Source: an uncultured Oscillospiraceae bacterium
GTDB lineage: Bacteria > Bacillota > Clostridia > Oscillospirales > Acutalibacteraceae
Assembly: GCA_900539425.1 (NCBI GenBank)
Contig: UQBX01000007.1
Coordinates: 9,050 to 73,049, forward strand
Reading direction: 5' to 3'
DNA: 64,000 bases
The notes beneath the pieces were generated by a model. The model saw only the letters and a list, made by a program, of their open reading frames with translations, did not search any database and was not told where the DNA came from. Positions 8,477-17,323 of this stretch are shown piece after piece. The position numbers and the translations under genes are program-made. Numbering within the stretch: position 1 is the stretch's first letter; each line of letters begins with the position of its first letter.

Positions 8477-10164
8477 TGAAACTTTTTAAGAAAATATTGC
8501 CGGTGTTTGTGCTGATAGCGGTGCTTTTGTGTTCTTTTCCGGCTTTCGGCGCAGAACATCCGTATGAGCCTTATTATATAACGGCATATGATGTTTCCAT
8601 AGACGTTGCAGAGGATAATGTTCTCAAAGTAACTGAAAATATTGATGTTCACTTCAACGATCCCCGCCACGGAATATTCAGGTATATACCGCTTAAAAAC
8701 AATGTTGAGCGTGTGGACGGCTCAACTGCGGTAACCCACGCCAAAATCAATAATATACGCTGCAGTGATCATTATTCCAAATCAACTGAAAATTCACAGC
8801 TTGTTTTGCAGATAGGCGATGAGGATAAAACTCTTACAGGCGATTACAGCTACACTATCTCGTATAACTATGCTCTTGGCCAGGATGTTGCAAGCGGATA
8901 TGATGAACTGTATTACAATATTATAGGTACAGGCTGGGATACATATATTGATAATGTTACTTTCAGCATAACAATGCCAAAGGATTTCAATGAAGACATG
9001 CTCGGCTTTTCTGCTGGCAGCTATGGCTTTGCCGGAACAAGCAGTATAGAGTATTATGTTAACGGGCTTGAAATCACAGGCAGGCTTACCCGCGAACTCG
9101 GCCCTTATGAGGCTTTTACAGTAAGGCTTGAACTTCCTGACGGATATTTTTATTTTGATATGACTGCTCATATCTTAAAGCTTGCTGCTATGGCAGCGAT
9201 TGCTGTAATCTGCTTTTTGATTGTGGCTGTTATTTGGCGTAAGTTCGGCAAGGACAGAAAAATTATAAAAATAGTTGAGTTTTATCCTCCGGAAGGCATG
9301 AGCAGTGCTGATGTTGCTTACTGGTACAAAGGCATGCTGAAAAATGAGGATATGATACCGCTTCTTATCGAGCTTGCTAATGAGGGCTATGTGGCAATAA
9401 CTCAAACAAAAACAAATCAGTACTATGATGGTTCGGATTATGTTATAGAGCGCCGCAAGACCTATAACGGGCCTGATGAAAACAAAAAGATATTCTTTGA
9501 CGGGCTTTTTGAAAGCGGTAAAAACCGCATTACAAATGATGATCTTGAGAATGTTTTTTATAAGCATCTAAACAGTATTGCGGCAAATTACAATACCATT
9601 TCAAACCGAACAAAAGTTTTCTCAAACAAATCGCTCATAATGCGTATGGTTTGCTGGGCGCTTATAGTCATCTGCTTTGTTGCAGAGGTGTTTATCTTTA
9701 GATCAACGTTCGGTACGGGCGAGCAGTATGCGGTATTTTTCGGTTCAATAGCCGTTCTGATAGCGGCATTTATCTTCTCTTTCTTTGTAAGAAAAAGAAC
9801 TGATAAAGGCCATGAGATATTGCAGAAAATAGAGGGATTTAAGCTGTTCCTTGAAACTGCTGAAAAAGACAGGCTTGAGAAGCTTGTGTTTGATGATCCT
9901 AAATATTTTTACGATATACTTCCGTATGCCTATGTCCTCGGCGTGTCCGATGCATGGGTCAAGAAATTTGAGGATATTGCCGTTGAGCCTCCTGAGTGGT
10001 ATAACGGCACCGGCTCTTTCAACACTTTTGTTATGTGGCACTTTATGAGCAGCGCAATGCACAGCGCGTCACAGGCAATGACTTCTGCTCCTCAAACATC
10101 TTCCGGTGGCGGCGGCGGATTTTCCGGCGGCGGCTCAGGCGGTGGCGGCGGCGGAAGCTGGTAA
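8476..10164 (+). CDS. DUF2207 membrane protein
   Basis: About 562 residues with a signal peptide (cleavage near FPAFGA), an extracytoplasmic beta-rich domain beginning ITAYDVSIDVAEDN, a membrane span at about 232-253, a cytosolic region (FYPPEGMSSADVAYWYKG is the family hallmark), two further spans near 390-440, and a glycine-rich tail ending in SW. This is the DUF2207 architecture. The ATG at 8476 overlaps the lemA TGA; a TTG three bases earlier is also possible. Function is unknown; lemA/DUF2207 pairs have been linked only loosely to envelope processes. Confidence 0.88.
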   Translation: MKLFKKILPVFVLIAVLLCSFPAFGAEHPYEPYYITAYDVSIDVAEDNVLKVTENIDVHFNDPRHGIFRYIPLKNNVERVDGSTAVTHAKINNIRCSDHYSKSTENSQLVLQIGDEDKTLTGDYSYTISYNYALGQDVASGYDELYYNIIGTGWDTYIDNVTFSITMPKDFNEDMLGFSAGSYGFAGTSSIEYYVNGLEITGRLTRELGPYEAFTVRLELPDGYFYFDMTAHILKLAAMAAIAVICFLIVAVIWRKFGKDRKIIKIVEFYPPEGMSSADVAYWYKGMLKNEDMIPLLIELANEGYVAITQTKTNQYYDGSDYVIERRKTYNGPDENKKIFFDGLFESGKNRITNDDLENVFYKHLNSIAANYNTISNRTKVFSNKSLIMRMVCWALIVICFVAEVFIFRSTFGTGEQYAVFFGSIAVLIAAFIFSFFVRKRTDKGHEILQKIEGFKLFLETAEKDRLEKLVFDDPKYFYDILPYAYVLGVSDAWVKKFEDIAVEPPEWYNGTGSFNTFVMWHFMSSAMHSASQAMTSAPQTSSGGGGGFSGGGSGGGGGGSW

Positions 10165-10205
10165 TTCACCGTGAATTTTATAAATTTTCTGTAATATACA
10201 ATAAA

Positions 10206-10241
10206 TAAAAAACGGAACTGGTTTTCAGTTCCGTTTTTATT
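10206..10241. terminator. Bidirectional terminator between DUF2207 and LOG genes
   Basis: AAAACGGAACTG and CAGTTCCGTTTTT arms flanked by A- and T-runs sit between two convergent genes. Confidence 0.88.
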
Positions 10242-10249
10242 TTGACTAT

Positions 10250-10840
10250 TTAGTTTTCATCTTTCAGATTATATCTGAGTTTTTCTACATCGGCTGTTTC
10301 ACCCTTGTAGCTTTCAAGGTAATCAAGCAAGCTGTCTGCGTCGTCAAATACCTTGATGAGTTCAAGAGAGGCGTCAGTCATAAAGTTTTCTTCTACTGAA
10401 TAGTGCAGCATTTCAAGCATTTTGTCATAGTAACCGTAAGGATTGAAAACGGCGATAGCCTTGTTGTGGCGGCCAAGCTGTTTAAGCGTGTAGACTTCAA
10501 AAAATTCCTCAAATGTGCCTATTCCGCCTGGAGCTATGATAAACGCGTCCGCATGGTCTTCCATAAAGGTCTTTCTTTCTGCCATTGTCTGCGTGTGCTT
10601 AAATTCTGTGCAGTTTTCATAAAGTACGTTGAATTGTTTCATAAATTCGGGAGCAACGCCCAGAATGTATCCGCCGTTATCATGCACTGCGTGCGCAGTG
10701 GCGCCCATAACGCCTTTTCCGCCTCCGCCGAACACAAGCCCGTGACCGCGTTTTGCCATTTTTGCAGCAAGGTCATAAGCCGCGTCGGAGAATTTTTTAT
10801 CTATAATGTCGCTTGAAGCTCCGAATATACAGAAGTTCAT
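10250..10840 (-). CDS. LOG family protein (TIGR00730), nucleotide 5'-monophosphate phosphoribohydrolase type
   Basis: This 196-residue Rossmann-fold protein has the LOG signature: an N-terminal FGASS, FGGGGKGVMG (about 38-47), ERKTFMEDHADAFI and the catalytic PGGIGTFEEFFE (about 104-115). LOG proteins hydrolyse nucleoside 5'-monophosphates such as AMP or cytokinin ribotides to base and ribose phosphate. The physiological role in Clostridia is unclear. The start has an AGGGTG site. It is a single gene, unrelated in function to the sugar-acid genes on both sides. Confidence 0.88.
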   Translation of the reverse strand: MNFCIFGASSDIIDKKFSDAAYDLAAKMAKRGHGLVFGGGGKGVMGATAHAVHDNGGYILGVAPEFMKQFNVLYENCTEFKHTQTMAERKTFMEDHADAFIIAPGGIGTFEEFFEVYTLKQLGRHNKAIAVFNPYGYYDKMLEMLHYSVEENFMTDASLELIKVFDDADSLLDYLESYKGETADVEKLRYNLKDEN

Positions 10841-10935
10841 TTATATCACCCTTTGTTTCGTCATTTTATACTAATTTATTATATCAGTAACGCCATAATT
10901 ATTCAACAATTTAATTCCATTATATTAACTTGCGC

Positions 10936-10964
10936 TTGAAATGGTACAGAGTAAAGTATATAAT
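10936..10964 (+). promoter_or_regulatory. Promoter of uxaC-kdgK-kdgA
   Basis: TTGAAA (10936-10941), 17 bases and TATAAT (10959-10964) sit 37 bases before the uxaC start. The -35 hexamer is the same as that of the uxuA promoter. Confidence 0.7.
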
Positions 10965-11000
10965 AAAACTGTAATTTTATGATATTCGGAAGGCGATAAT

Positions 11001-12401
11001 TTGGAAAATTTCATGGATAAAAATTTTTTGCTTGATACAGATACGGCAAAGAAATTATTTTTTGATTACTGTGCGGATATGCCTATCTGTGATTACCACT
11101 GTCATTTAAGTCCTAAGGAGATTTATGAAAATAAAACCCCTCAGGACATTTCTGAACTGTGGCTGGGCGGCGACCATTATAAATGGCGCGCAATGCGTTC
11201 CTGCGGAGTTGATGAAGATTACTGCACAGGCAGTAAAAGCGGACTTGAAAAGTTTGAAAAATTCGCGTACACACTGCAGTATGCAATAGGAAACCCGCTT
11301 TATCACTGGGCGCACCTTGAGCTTCAGCGCTATTTCGGTATAGATACCCCGCTCAGTGCAAAAACTGCGGATGATATGTATAAACGCGCAAACGAAAAAA
11401 TTAAAAACGGTGATTTTACGCCGCAGAGCCTTATAAAGAATTCCAATGTAAAAATTGTTTGCACAACCGATGACCCGGCAGACAGCCTTGAATACCATGC
11501 GCTGCTTGCTAAATCCGATTTCAGCTGTAAAGTTTTGCCCGGATTTAGGCCTGACAAAGCGCTTTCGATTGAGCAGAGCGGTTTTGCGGATTATATCGCT
11601 TCTCTTTCCAAGGCTGCCGATATGGAGATTAAGTCTTATAAAGATGTAATTTCAGCGCTTATTAAGAGAGTTGATTATTTTAACGAGCATGGCTGCTGTG
11701 TTTCAGACCATGCGTTCAACTATATGCCTTTTGAGCCTACTGATGACAGCACTATAGAAACCGCTTTTCAAAAGGCAATGAACGGCGAGACAATTAGTGA
11801 AAAAGAGCGTGACGCTTATAAAACGGCTGTAATGACTGCTCTCGGCGAGAAATATTATGAACTCGGCTGGGCAATGGAAATTCACCTCGGCGCAATGCGA
11901 AACAATAATACAGCTAAATTCAAACTTCTCGGCCCCGATACGGGATTTGATTCCGTCGGCGATGATCAGACGGCTTATACACTCAGCCGTTTCCTTGATT
12001 CGCTTGAGGTAAAAGGCAAACTTCCTAAGACAGTTCTTTTCAATCTAAATAATAAAGATAATATCGTTTTGGCAACAATGCTCGGCAATTTCCAGGGCAG
12101 TGAGGTTGAATCCAAGATACAGTTCGGCCCTGCATGGTGGTTCCTTGATACTATGGACGGCATGACGGATCAGCTTAAATCTCTTGCTAATCTCGGCGTT
12201 TTAGGTAAATTTATAGGTATGGAAACAGATTCCCGTTCTTTCACATCATACGCGAGGCACGAATATTTCAGGAGGATAATGTGCCGCCTGATAGGCAGAT
12301 GGGTAGAGGACGGCTGGTACGCAAACGATGAAGAAATGCTTAAAGAGATCGTCTGCGGCATATCCTATAATAATGCTGTTAATTATTTCAATTTTAAGTA
12401 A
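11001..12401 (+). CDS. uxaC: Glucuronate (uronate) isomerase
   Basis: UxaC converts D-glucuronate to D-fructuronate (and galacturonate to tagaturonate), the entry step of hexuronate breakdown. The 466-residue protein is an amidohydrolase-superfamily member with the metal motif HCH at H33/H35 (ICDYHCHLSPKEIYEN), the family block YHWAHLELQRYFG, and EIHLGAMRNNN in the barrel. The TTG at 11001 is preferred because GGAAGG lies seven bases upstream; an ATG at 11013 would be 19 bases away. kdgK follows after 19 bases with a GAGGT site. Confidence 0.94.
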   Translation: MENFMDKNFLLDTDTAKKLFFDYCADMPICDYHCHLSPKEIYENKTPQDISELWLGGDHYKWRAMRSCGVDEDYCTGSKSGLEKFEKFAYTLQYAIGNPLYHWAHLELQRYFGIDTPLSAKTADDMYKRANEKIKNGDFTPQSLIKNSNVKIVCTTDDPADSLEYHALLAKSDFSCKVLPGFRPDKALSIEQSGFADYIASLSKAADMEIKSYKDVISALIKRVDYFNEHGCCVSDHAFNYMPFEPTDDSTIETAFQKAMNGETISEKERDAYKTAVMTALGEKYYELGWAMEIHLGAMRNNNTAKFKLLGPDTGFDSVGDDQTAYTLSRFLDSLEVKGKLPKTVLFNLNNKDNIVLATMLGNFQGSEVESKIQFGPAWWFLDTMDGMTDQLKSLANLGVLGKFIGMETDSRSFTSYARHEYFRRIMCRLIGRWVEDGWYANDEEMLKEIVCGISYNNAVNYFNFK

Positions 12402-12420
12402 GATTCTGTGGAGGTAAATT

Positions 12421-13518
12421 ATGAATCTCAATTTAAGACCTAAAGAAGAATGTATGTTTGATGAAATCTCGCTCGGCGAAATCATGCTTCGTCTTGACCC
12501 CGGCGAGGGCAGAATAAAAACAGCCCGTTCATTCAGAGCATGGGAAGGCGGCGGCGAATATAACGTTGCCCGCGGCCTCAGACGCTGCTTCGGAATGAAT
12601 ACCGCAGTTGTAACGGCATTTGCTGAAAATGAAGTAGGCTACCTGCTTGAAGACCTTATTCTTCAGGGCGGTGTAAATACTTCTCTTATTAAATGGGTAA
12701 AGTATGACGGTATCGGCAGAACAACAAGAAACGGTATTAACTTTACCGAAAGAGGTTTCGGTATCCGCGGAGCCGTAGGTACTTCAGACAGAGGTCATAC
12801 CGCTATCAGCCAGCTCAAACCCGGCGAGATAGACTGGGATCATATTTTCGGCGACCTCGGCGTTCGCTGGCTTCACACAGGCGGAATTTATGCCGCTCTT
12901 TCCGAAAATTCAGCGGCAGTTGTTATTGAGGCTGTAAAAGCCGCTAAGAAATACGGCACCGTAGTTTCCTATGACCTTAACTACCGTCCGTCACTTTGGA
13001 ATGACATCGGCGGAGTTAAAAAGGCACAGGAAGTAAATAGAGAACTTGCTAAATATGTTGACGTTATGATAGGCAATGAGGAAGATTTTACCGCTTGCCT
13101 TGGCTTTGAGGTAGAGGGCAATGACGCTAACCTCAAGGAACTCAATATGGACGGATATGTTAAGATGCTCGGCGAAGTCTGCAAGGCTTATCCCAACTTC
13201 AAGGTAATTGCCACCACACTGAGAACGGTTATTACGGCAACAGTTAACTCATGGAAAGCTATCTGTTATTCTGACGGTAAAATTTATAATTCAATCGAAT
13301 TTCCGGCACTTGAGATACTTGACCGCGTAGGCGGCGGAGACAGCTTTGCTTCAGGCCTTATTTACGGTCTTATGACTTATGAGGACGCTCAGAAGGCTGT
13401 TAATTACGGCGTTGTTCACGGCGCTCTTGCTATGACAACACCCGGTGATACCTCAATGGCTTCTCTTAAAGAGGTAGAGGCTAAGGTAAACGGCGGCACA
13501 GCCAGAGTACAGAGATAA
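12421..13518 (+). CDS. kdgK: 2-keto-3-deoxygluconate kinase (PfkB family)
   Basis: This 365-residue PfkB/ribokinase-family sugar kinase has an N-terminal GEIMLRLDPGEG, a substrate-side WEGGGEYNVARGL, and the C-terminal anion-hole/catalytic motif RVGGGDSFASGLIYGL, where the Asp is the base. Its place between uxaC and kdgA, and the pathway, support phosphorylation of KDG to KDPG. This subfamily (about 340-365 residues) is longer than classic KdgK and is common in Clostridia next to KDPG aldolase. Confidence 0.9.
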   Translation: MNLNLRPKEECMFDEISLGEIMLRLDPGEGRIKTARSFRAWEGGGEYNVARGLRRCFGMNTAVVTAFAENEVGYLLEDLILQGGVNTSLIKWVKYDGIGRTTRNGINFTERGFGIRGAVGTSDRGHTAISQLKPGEIDWDHIFGDLGVRWLHTGGIYAALSENSAAVVIEAVKAAKKYGTVVSYDLNYRPSLWNDIGGVKKAQEVNRELAKYVDVMIGNEEDFTACLGFEVEGNDANLKELNMDGYVKMLGEVCKAYPNFKVIATTLRTVITATVNSWKAICYSDGKIYNSIEFPALEILDRVGGGDSFASGLIYGLMTYEDAQKAVNYGVVHGALAMTTPGDTSMASLKEVEAKVNGGTARVQR

Positions 13519-13542
13519 TAATTATTACGGAGGATAAATATA

Positions 13543-14199
13543 ATGGCAAATAAAATTGAAACACTTGCTAAAATTCATGAAGTAGGTATCGTTGCGGTAG
13601 TAAGAGCTACTTCTATTGAACAGGCAGAAAAGATTACAGACGCTTGTATCAAAGGCGGCGTTGCGGCTATTGAGCTTACTTTCACCGTTCCGCATGCTGA
13701 TAAGCTTATTGAGGCTATGAAAGAAAAGTACAACAGCGGCGAGATCATTATCGGCGCAGGTACTGTTCTTGACGCAGCTACAGCAAGAATCGCAATTCTT
13801 GCAGGCGCTGAATACATCGTTTCACCTTATTTTGATCCTGAAACTATAAAATGCTGCAACCGTTACGGTATCCCCTCAATGCCCGGTATCTATACACCTA
13901 CTGAGGCTGTTGCCGCTATGGAATGCGGCGCTGATGTTCTCAAGGTATTCCCGGGAGATATTGCAGGCCCTGCATTTATCAAAGATATGCACGGCCCTAT
14001 TCCGAATGCGGTTATGATGCCGTCAGGCGGCGTTAGCGTTGATAATGTTAAGGATTGGATCAAAGCCGGTGCATTTGCGTGCGGTGCAGGCTCCTCACTT
14101 ATCGCAGGCGCAAAGACAGGCGATTATGATAAGATTACCGAAACAGGTAAACTCTTTGTTGAACGTATCAAAGAGGCAAGAGCTGAAATGGCAAAATAA
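13543..14199 (+). CDS. kdgA: KDPG/KHG aldolase
   Basis: This 218-residue class I aldolase cleaves 2-keto-3-deoxy-6-phosphogluconate to pyruvate and glyceraldehyde 3-phosphate. The TIM-barrel motifs are complete: catalytic Glu44 in AIELTFTVP, GAGTVLDAATA (71-81), the Schiff-base Lys134 in DVLKVFPGD, and the phosphate-binding MPSGGVSVDN (159-168). It is the last gene of the uxaC-kdgK-kdgA unit, with a strong GGAGG site, and is followed by a terminator. Confidence 0.95.
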   Translation: MANKIETLAKIHEVGIVAVVRATSIEQAEKITDACIKGGVAAIELTFTVPHADKLIEAMKEKYNSGEIIIGAGTVLDAATARIAILAGAEYIVSPYFDPETIKCCNRYGIPSMPGIYTPTEAVAAMECGADVLKVFPGDIAGPAFIKDMHGPIPNAVMMPSGGVSVDNVKDWIKAGAFACGAGSSLIAGAKTGDYDKITETGKLFVERIKEARAEMAK

Positions 14200-14211
14200 T
14201 CCTGATAACAT

Positions 14212-14247
14212 AAAAAACACGCGGCTTTTATTTGCGGCGTGTTTTTT
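14212..14247 (+). terminator. Terminator of uxaC-kdgK-kdgA
   Basis: AAAACACGC and GCGTGTTTT arms with a short loop and a T-run lie just after the kdgA stop. Confidence 0.85.
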
Positions 14248-14320
14248 ATTGTTGGAAACAAGCTTGTGAAATTTATTTTGTTTGTATTAAGTTTTTCAGT
14301 TCATTAAAATATTAGGCAAT

Positions 14321-14353
14321 AAAAAAGAGACCTGGTTTTTCAGGTCTCTTTTT
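14321..14353. terminator. Terminator of the nitroreductase transcript (minus strand)
   Basis: AAAAAAGAGACCTG and CAGGTCTCTTTTT form a symmetric hairpin with A- and T-runs, 12 bases beyond the minus-strand gene's stop at 14365. It can work in both directions. Confidence 0.85.
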
Positions 14354-14364
14354 ATTTGTCATTA

Positions 14365-14886
14365 TCAGTCGATGTAATAAACTCTGTTTTCTTTTCTCGG
14401 GGCGGGGGAGGGCTCTTCGCCATCTGTATAGCCTACTATACAGTGCCCGATTCCTTCGTACTCTCCCTTTATACCGAGTGATTTGAGAATTTCTTTGCCC
14501 TCAGGCATCTCAAATTCTTCTTTTGCACGGTGTATCCAGCAGCTGCCAAGCCCAAGTTCGTGCGATGCAAGCATAAGGTTTTGCATTACAAGGCTGCCGT
14601 CATAAATGCCTGTGGGGCAGTTCTTGTCAACAAGTACTATCAGCACTGCGGGAGCACCGTAAAACGGGTCGGAGTCACTGCCCATGATTTTAGCGTTGAG
14701 CCTTGAAAGTTTATTTCTCATTTCCTTGTCTGTAACGCAAATTATGATTGTGGACTGCCTGCCCATTCCGCTCGGGGCGTATAGTCCTGCTTCAATAATC
14801 TTGTCAAGCAGTTCCTGCGGTACAGAGTCGTTTTTGTATTTTCTTATGCTGCGCCTTATTTTGATAGCATCAAGTGTATTGCTCAT
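14365..14886 (-). CDS. Nitroreductase family FMN protein
   Basis: This 173-residue NAD(P)H:FMN oxidoreductase-fold protein has the N-terminal FMN-phosphate motif RRSIRKYKND (about 9-18), the SGMGRQS loop, and the C-terminal GIGHCIVGYTDGE with the RKENRVYYID tail. The substrate is unknown; such proteins reduce nitroaromatics or quinones, or act in flavin-dependent maturation. The ATG at 14886 is used because GAGAGGTG lies just upstream. It has its own terminator and lies 47 bases beyond the HD nucleotidase gene on the same strand. Confidence 0.86.
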   Translation of the reverse strand: MSNTLDAIKIRRSIRKYKNDSVPQELLDKIIEAGLYAPSGMGRQSTIIICVTDKEMRNKLSRLNAKIMGSDSDPFYGAPAVLIVLVDKNCPTGIYDGSLVMQNLMLASHELGLGSCWIHRAKEEFEMPEGKEILKSLGIKGEYEGIGHCIVGYTDGEEPSPAPRKENRVYYID

Positions 14887-14933
14887 AAAAACACCTCTCA
14901 AATATTTTTATATACAAAAGCGGTGATATGTAA

Positions 14934-15518
14934 TCACCGCTTTGTATGCTCGTCAAGAGTAAGATAATATGCGGGCAGAAATTCATTTTTAAAATATTCC
15001 ACCTCTGGCATATTGATTTCGTCTATAAGTTTTTCCTGCGCTTCAAGTGCTTTTTCAAATTCTCGGTTGCCCATTCGGGTTTCGTTTACACATTTGATGA
15101 GAGCGTCAATTTTGTCTGCCGCTTTTACAATTTTCCAAAGCTCTTTATCTTCATCCTTTTTGTTGAAAAGCGGGGAATATTCATCCCTGAATTCTTGCGG
15201 CAGCATATCAAGCAGCCTGTTTCCCGCAAGTTTTTCAACATCTTTGTAAACGTTTTTCATTTCCTCACTGCCGTATTTTACAGGAGTGGGCATATCACCG
15301 GTGATAACTTCTGTTGCATCATGATAGAGTGCAAGCAGTGCGCATCTTTCGGCGTCATAATTTTTGCCGAATTTTTTATTGCCTATAAGGCAAAGAGCAT
15401 GAGCAATTACAGCAACATGCTGGCTGTGTTCGGCAATGTTTTCTTCAGCTGTGTTCTGCATAAGCGCCCATCTGTTGATAAGGCGCATACGGTTTACCAT
15501 TGCAAAAAAATTACTCAT
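14934..15518 (-). CDS. yfbR: HD-domain 5'-deoxynucleotidase (YfbR-like)
   Basis: This 194-residue HD-domain phosphohydrolase has EHSQHVAVIAHAL (H31, H34), the HD pair in LYHDATEVITGDMPTPVKY (H66, D67, with D75) and a distal KAADKIDALIKC. This matches YfbR/YGK1-type enzymes that dephosphorylate dAMP and related deoxynucleoside monophosphates. The ATG at 15518, which overlaps the aspS stop region by eight bases, is favoured because a GGAG in the aspS 3' end lies about ten bases upstream. An ATG at 15527 is closer than is useful to the same site. Confidence 0.85.
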   Translation of the reverse strand: MSNFFAMVNRMRLINRWALMQNTAEENIAEHSQHVAVIAHALCLIGNKKFGKNYDAERCALLALYHDATEVITGDMPTPVKYGSEEMKNVYKDVEKLAGNRLLDMLPQEFRDEYSPLFNKKDEDKELWKIVKAADKIDALIKCVNETRMGNREFEKALEAQEKLIDEINMPEVEYFKNEFLPAYYLTLDEHTKR

Positions 15519-17304
15519 TGCTTTCATTCTCCGCTTTAGCAATCTTTATGCCGAGTTCGTCAAGCTGAATGTTGTCTATATAAGTGGGCGCGCCGCTCAT
15601 AAGCTCGCTTGCGTTCTGAACTTTGGGGAATGCTGTAACATCTCTCAGGCTGTCTGCGCCGCAAATCAGCATTGCAAGTCTGTCAAGGCCTATGCCCATA
15701 CCGCCGTGCGGAGGAGATGCGTATTTGTATGCATCAACAAGGAAACCGAATTTAGCGTCTATCTCTTCCTTTGTAAGTCCGAGAAGTTCAAACATCTTGT
15801 TTTGCAGTTCGCAGTCTGTAATTCTCATTGAGCCTGATGAAAGCTCTGTGCCGTTAAGAACAAGGTCAAAAGCCTTGGCGCGTACTTTTGCTTTGTCTGT
15901 ATCAAGATACGGAATACATTCTTCCATCGGCATCGTGAACGGGTGGTGCATTGCAACCCACTCGCCGCTTTCTTCGTCATATTCAAAGAACGGCATTTCT
16001 GTTATCCACAGATAGTTCCATTTTCCTTCGGGGATAATATTGAGTTCTTTCGCAACGGCAAGTCTGAGCGCTCCGAGAACTGAAAGTGTAAGAGCTGTTT
16101 TACCGCTTACAATGAATACACAGTCGCCTTTTTCAGCGTTCAGTGTAGAAATAAGTTTGTCAAGTTCGCCGTCTTTGAGGAATTTTGCAAAAGAACAGCT
16201 TGGTGCTTCATCTGCCCATCTTATATAGGCAAGTCCCTTTGCGCCGATTCCCTTTGCGTATTCAGTGAGTTTGTCTATCTTCTTTCTGCTGTAAACACCT
16301 GCGGCGTTCTTAGCAACTATGCATCTTACTGTTCCGCCGTCCTCAACAGCGCTTTTAAATACACCGAAATCGGTCTTTACCGCCCAGTCGCTGATGTCGT
16401 TTATAAGCATATCAAAACGTGTGTCGGGTTTGTCTGAGCCGTATTTGTTCATGGCATCCGCAAAAGTCATTTTCGGAAGCGGAAGCGGAATATCAATATC
16501 AAGCGTTTCCTTCATAAGCTTTTCGATAAAGCCTTCCGCCGTTTCCATAATGTCTTCTGTGTCAACAAAGCTCATTTCAAGGTCTATCTGAGTAAATTCC
16601 GGCTGGCGGTCTGCACGCAGATCCTCATCTCTGAAACATCTTGCAAGCTGAATGTATCTGTCAAATCCCGCTATCATAAGAAGCTGCTTGTATATCTGCG
16701 GGCTCTGGGGCAGGGCATAGAATTTACCGTTGTGGATTCTGCTGGGTACAACATAGTCCCTTGCGCCCTCAGGCGTTGATTTTATCATCATAGGTGTTTC
16801 TATCTCTATGAAATCTTTGCCGTAAAAATATTCGCGCGCAATCTTTGCAATTTTGTGGCGCATGAGAATATTTTTTGTAAGCTCCTCGTTTCTCAGAGCA
16901 AGATATCTGTATTTCAGTGTAGTCTCGTCGCCTACCTCATCAGCCTTAGAAACCTCAAAAGGCGGGGTCTGAGCTTTGCTTATTATACGAAGTTCCGAAA
17001 CCTCTATTTCTATATCACCCGTCGGCAGTTCAGGGTTCTTGCTTTCTCTTTCAACAACATTGCCTTTGAGCGCAAGCACATACTCGCTTCGAACGCTCTG
17101 AGCCTTTGCAAAAGTATCTCTGTCTGTTTTGTCACTGAATGAAAGCTGAACGATACCTGTTCTGTCTCTCAGGTCAATAAATATAAGATTTCCGAGGTCT
17201 CTCTGACGCTGAGCCCAGCCAAACAGTGTAACCTCTCTGCCGCAGTCCTCAATTCTGAGAGTGCCGCAATAATCAGTCCTTTTAAGTCCTTTTATACTCT
17301 CCAT
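15511..17304 (-). CDS. aspS: Aspartyl-tRNA synthetase
   Basis: This 597-residue bacterial-type class II enzyme has an N-terminal OB anticodon-binding fold (VTLFGWAQRQRDLGNLIFIDLRDR, about 26-49), class II motif 2 around FRDEDLRADRQPEFTQIDLE, the large bacterial GAD insertion, and motif 3 GMGIGLDRLAMLICG near the C terminus. The ATG at 17304 has GGAG nine bases upstream and begins at MESIKGLKRT as in homologues; the longer open frame would run into hisS. It is co-transcribed behind hisS (19-base gap). Confidence 0.95.
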   Translation of the reverse strand: MESIKGLKRTDYCGTLRIEDCGREVTLFGWAQRQRDLGNLIFIDLRDRTGIVQLSFSDKTDRDTFAKAQSVRSEYVLALKGNVVERESKNPELPTGDIEIEVSELRIISKAQTPPFEVSKADEVGDETTLKYRYLALRNEELTKNILMRHKIAKIAREYFYGKDFIEIETPMMIKSTPEGARDYVVPSRIHNGKFYALPQSPQIYKQLLMIAGFDRYIQLARCFRDEDLRADRQPEFTQIDLEMSFVDTEDIMETAEGFIEKLMKETLDIDIPLPLPKMTFADAMNKYGSDKPDTRFDMLINDISDWAVKTDFGVFKSAVEDGGTVRCIVAKNAAGVYSRKKIDKLTEYAKGIGAKGLAYIRWADEAPSCSFAKFLKDGELDKLISTLNAEKGDCVFIVSGKTALTLSVLGALRLAVAKELNIIPEGKWNYLWITEMPFFEYDEESGEWVAMHHPFTMPMEECIPYLDTDKAKVRAKAFDLVLNGTELSSGSMRITDCELQNKMFELLGLTKEEIDAKFGFLVDAYKYASPPHGGMGIGLDRLAMLICGADSLRDVTAFPKVQNASELMSGAPTYIDNIQLDELGIKIAKAENESNE

Positions 17305-17323
17305 TTTCAAAATCTCCGAAAAA

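Noticed and set aside
14946..15539. A 197-codon plus-strand open frame
   Set aside because: It is antisense to the HD nucleotidase gene, has no homology I can see, and lacks a ribosome binding site.
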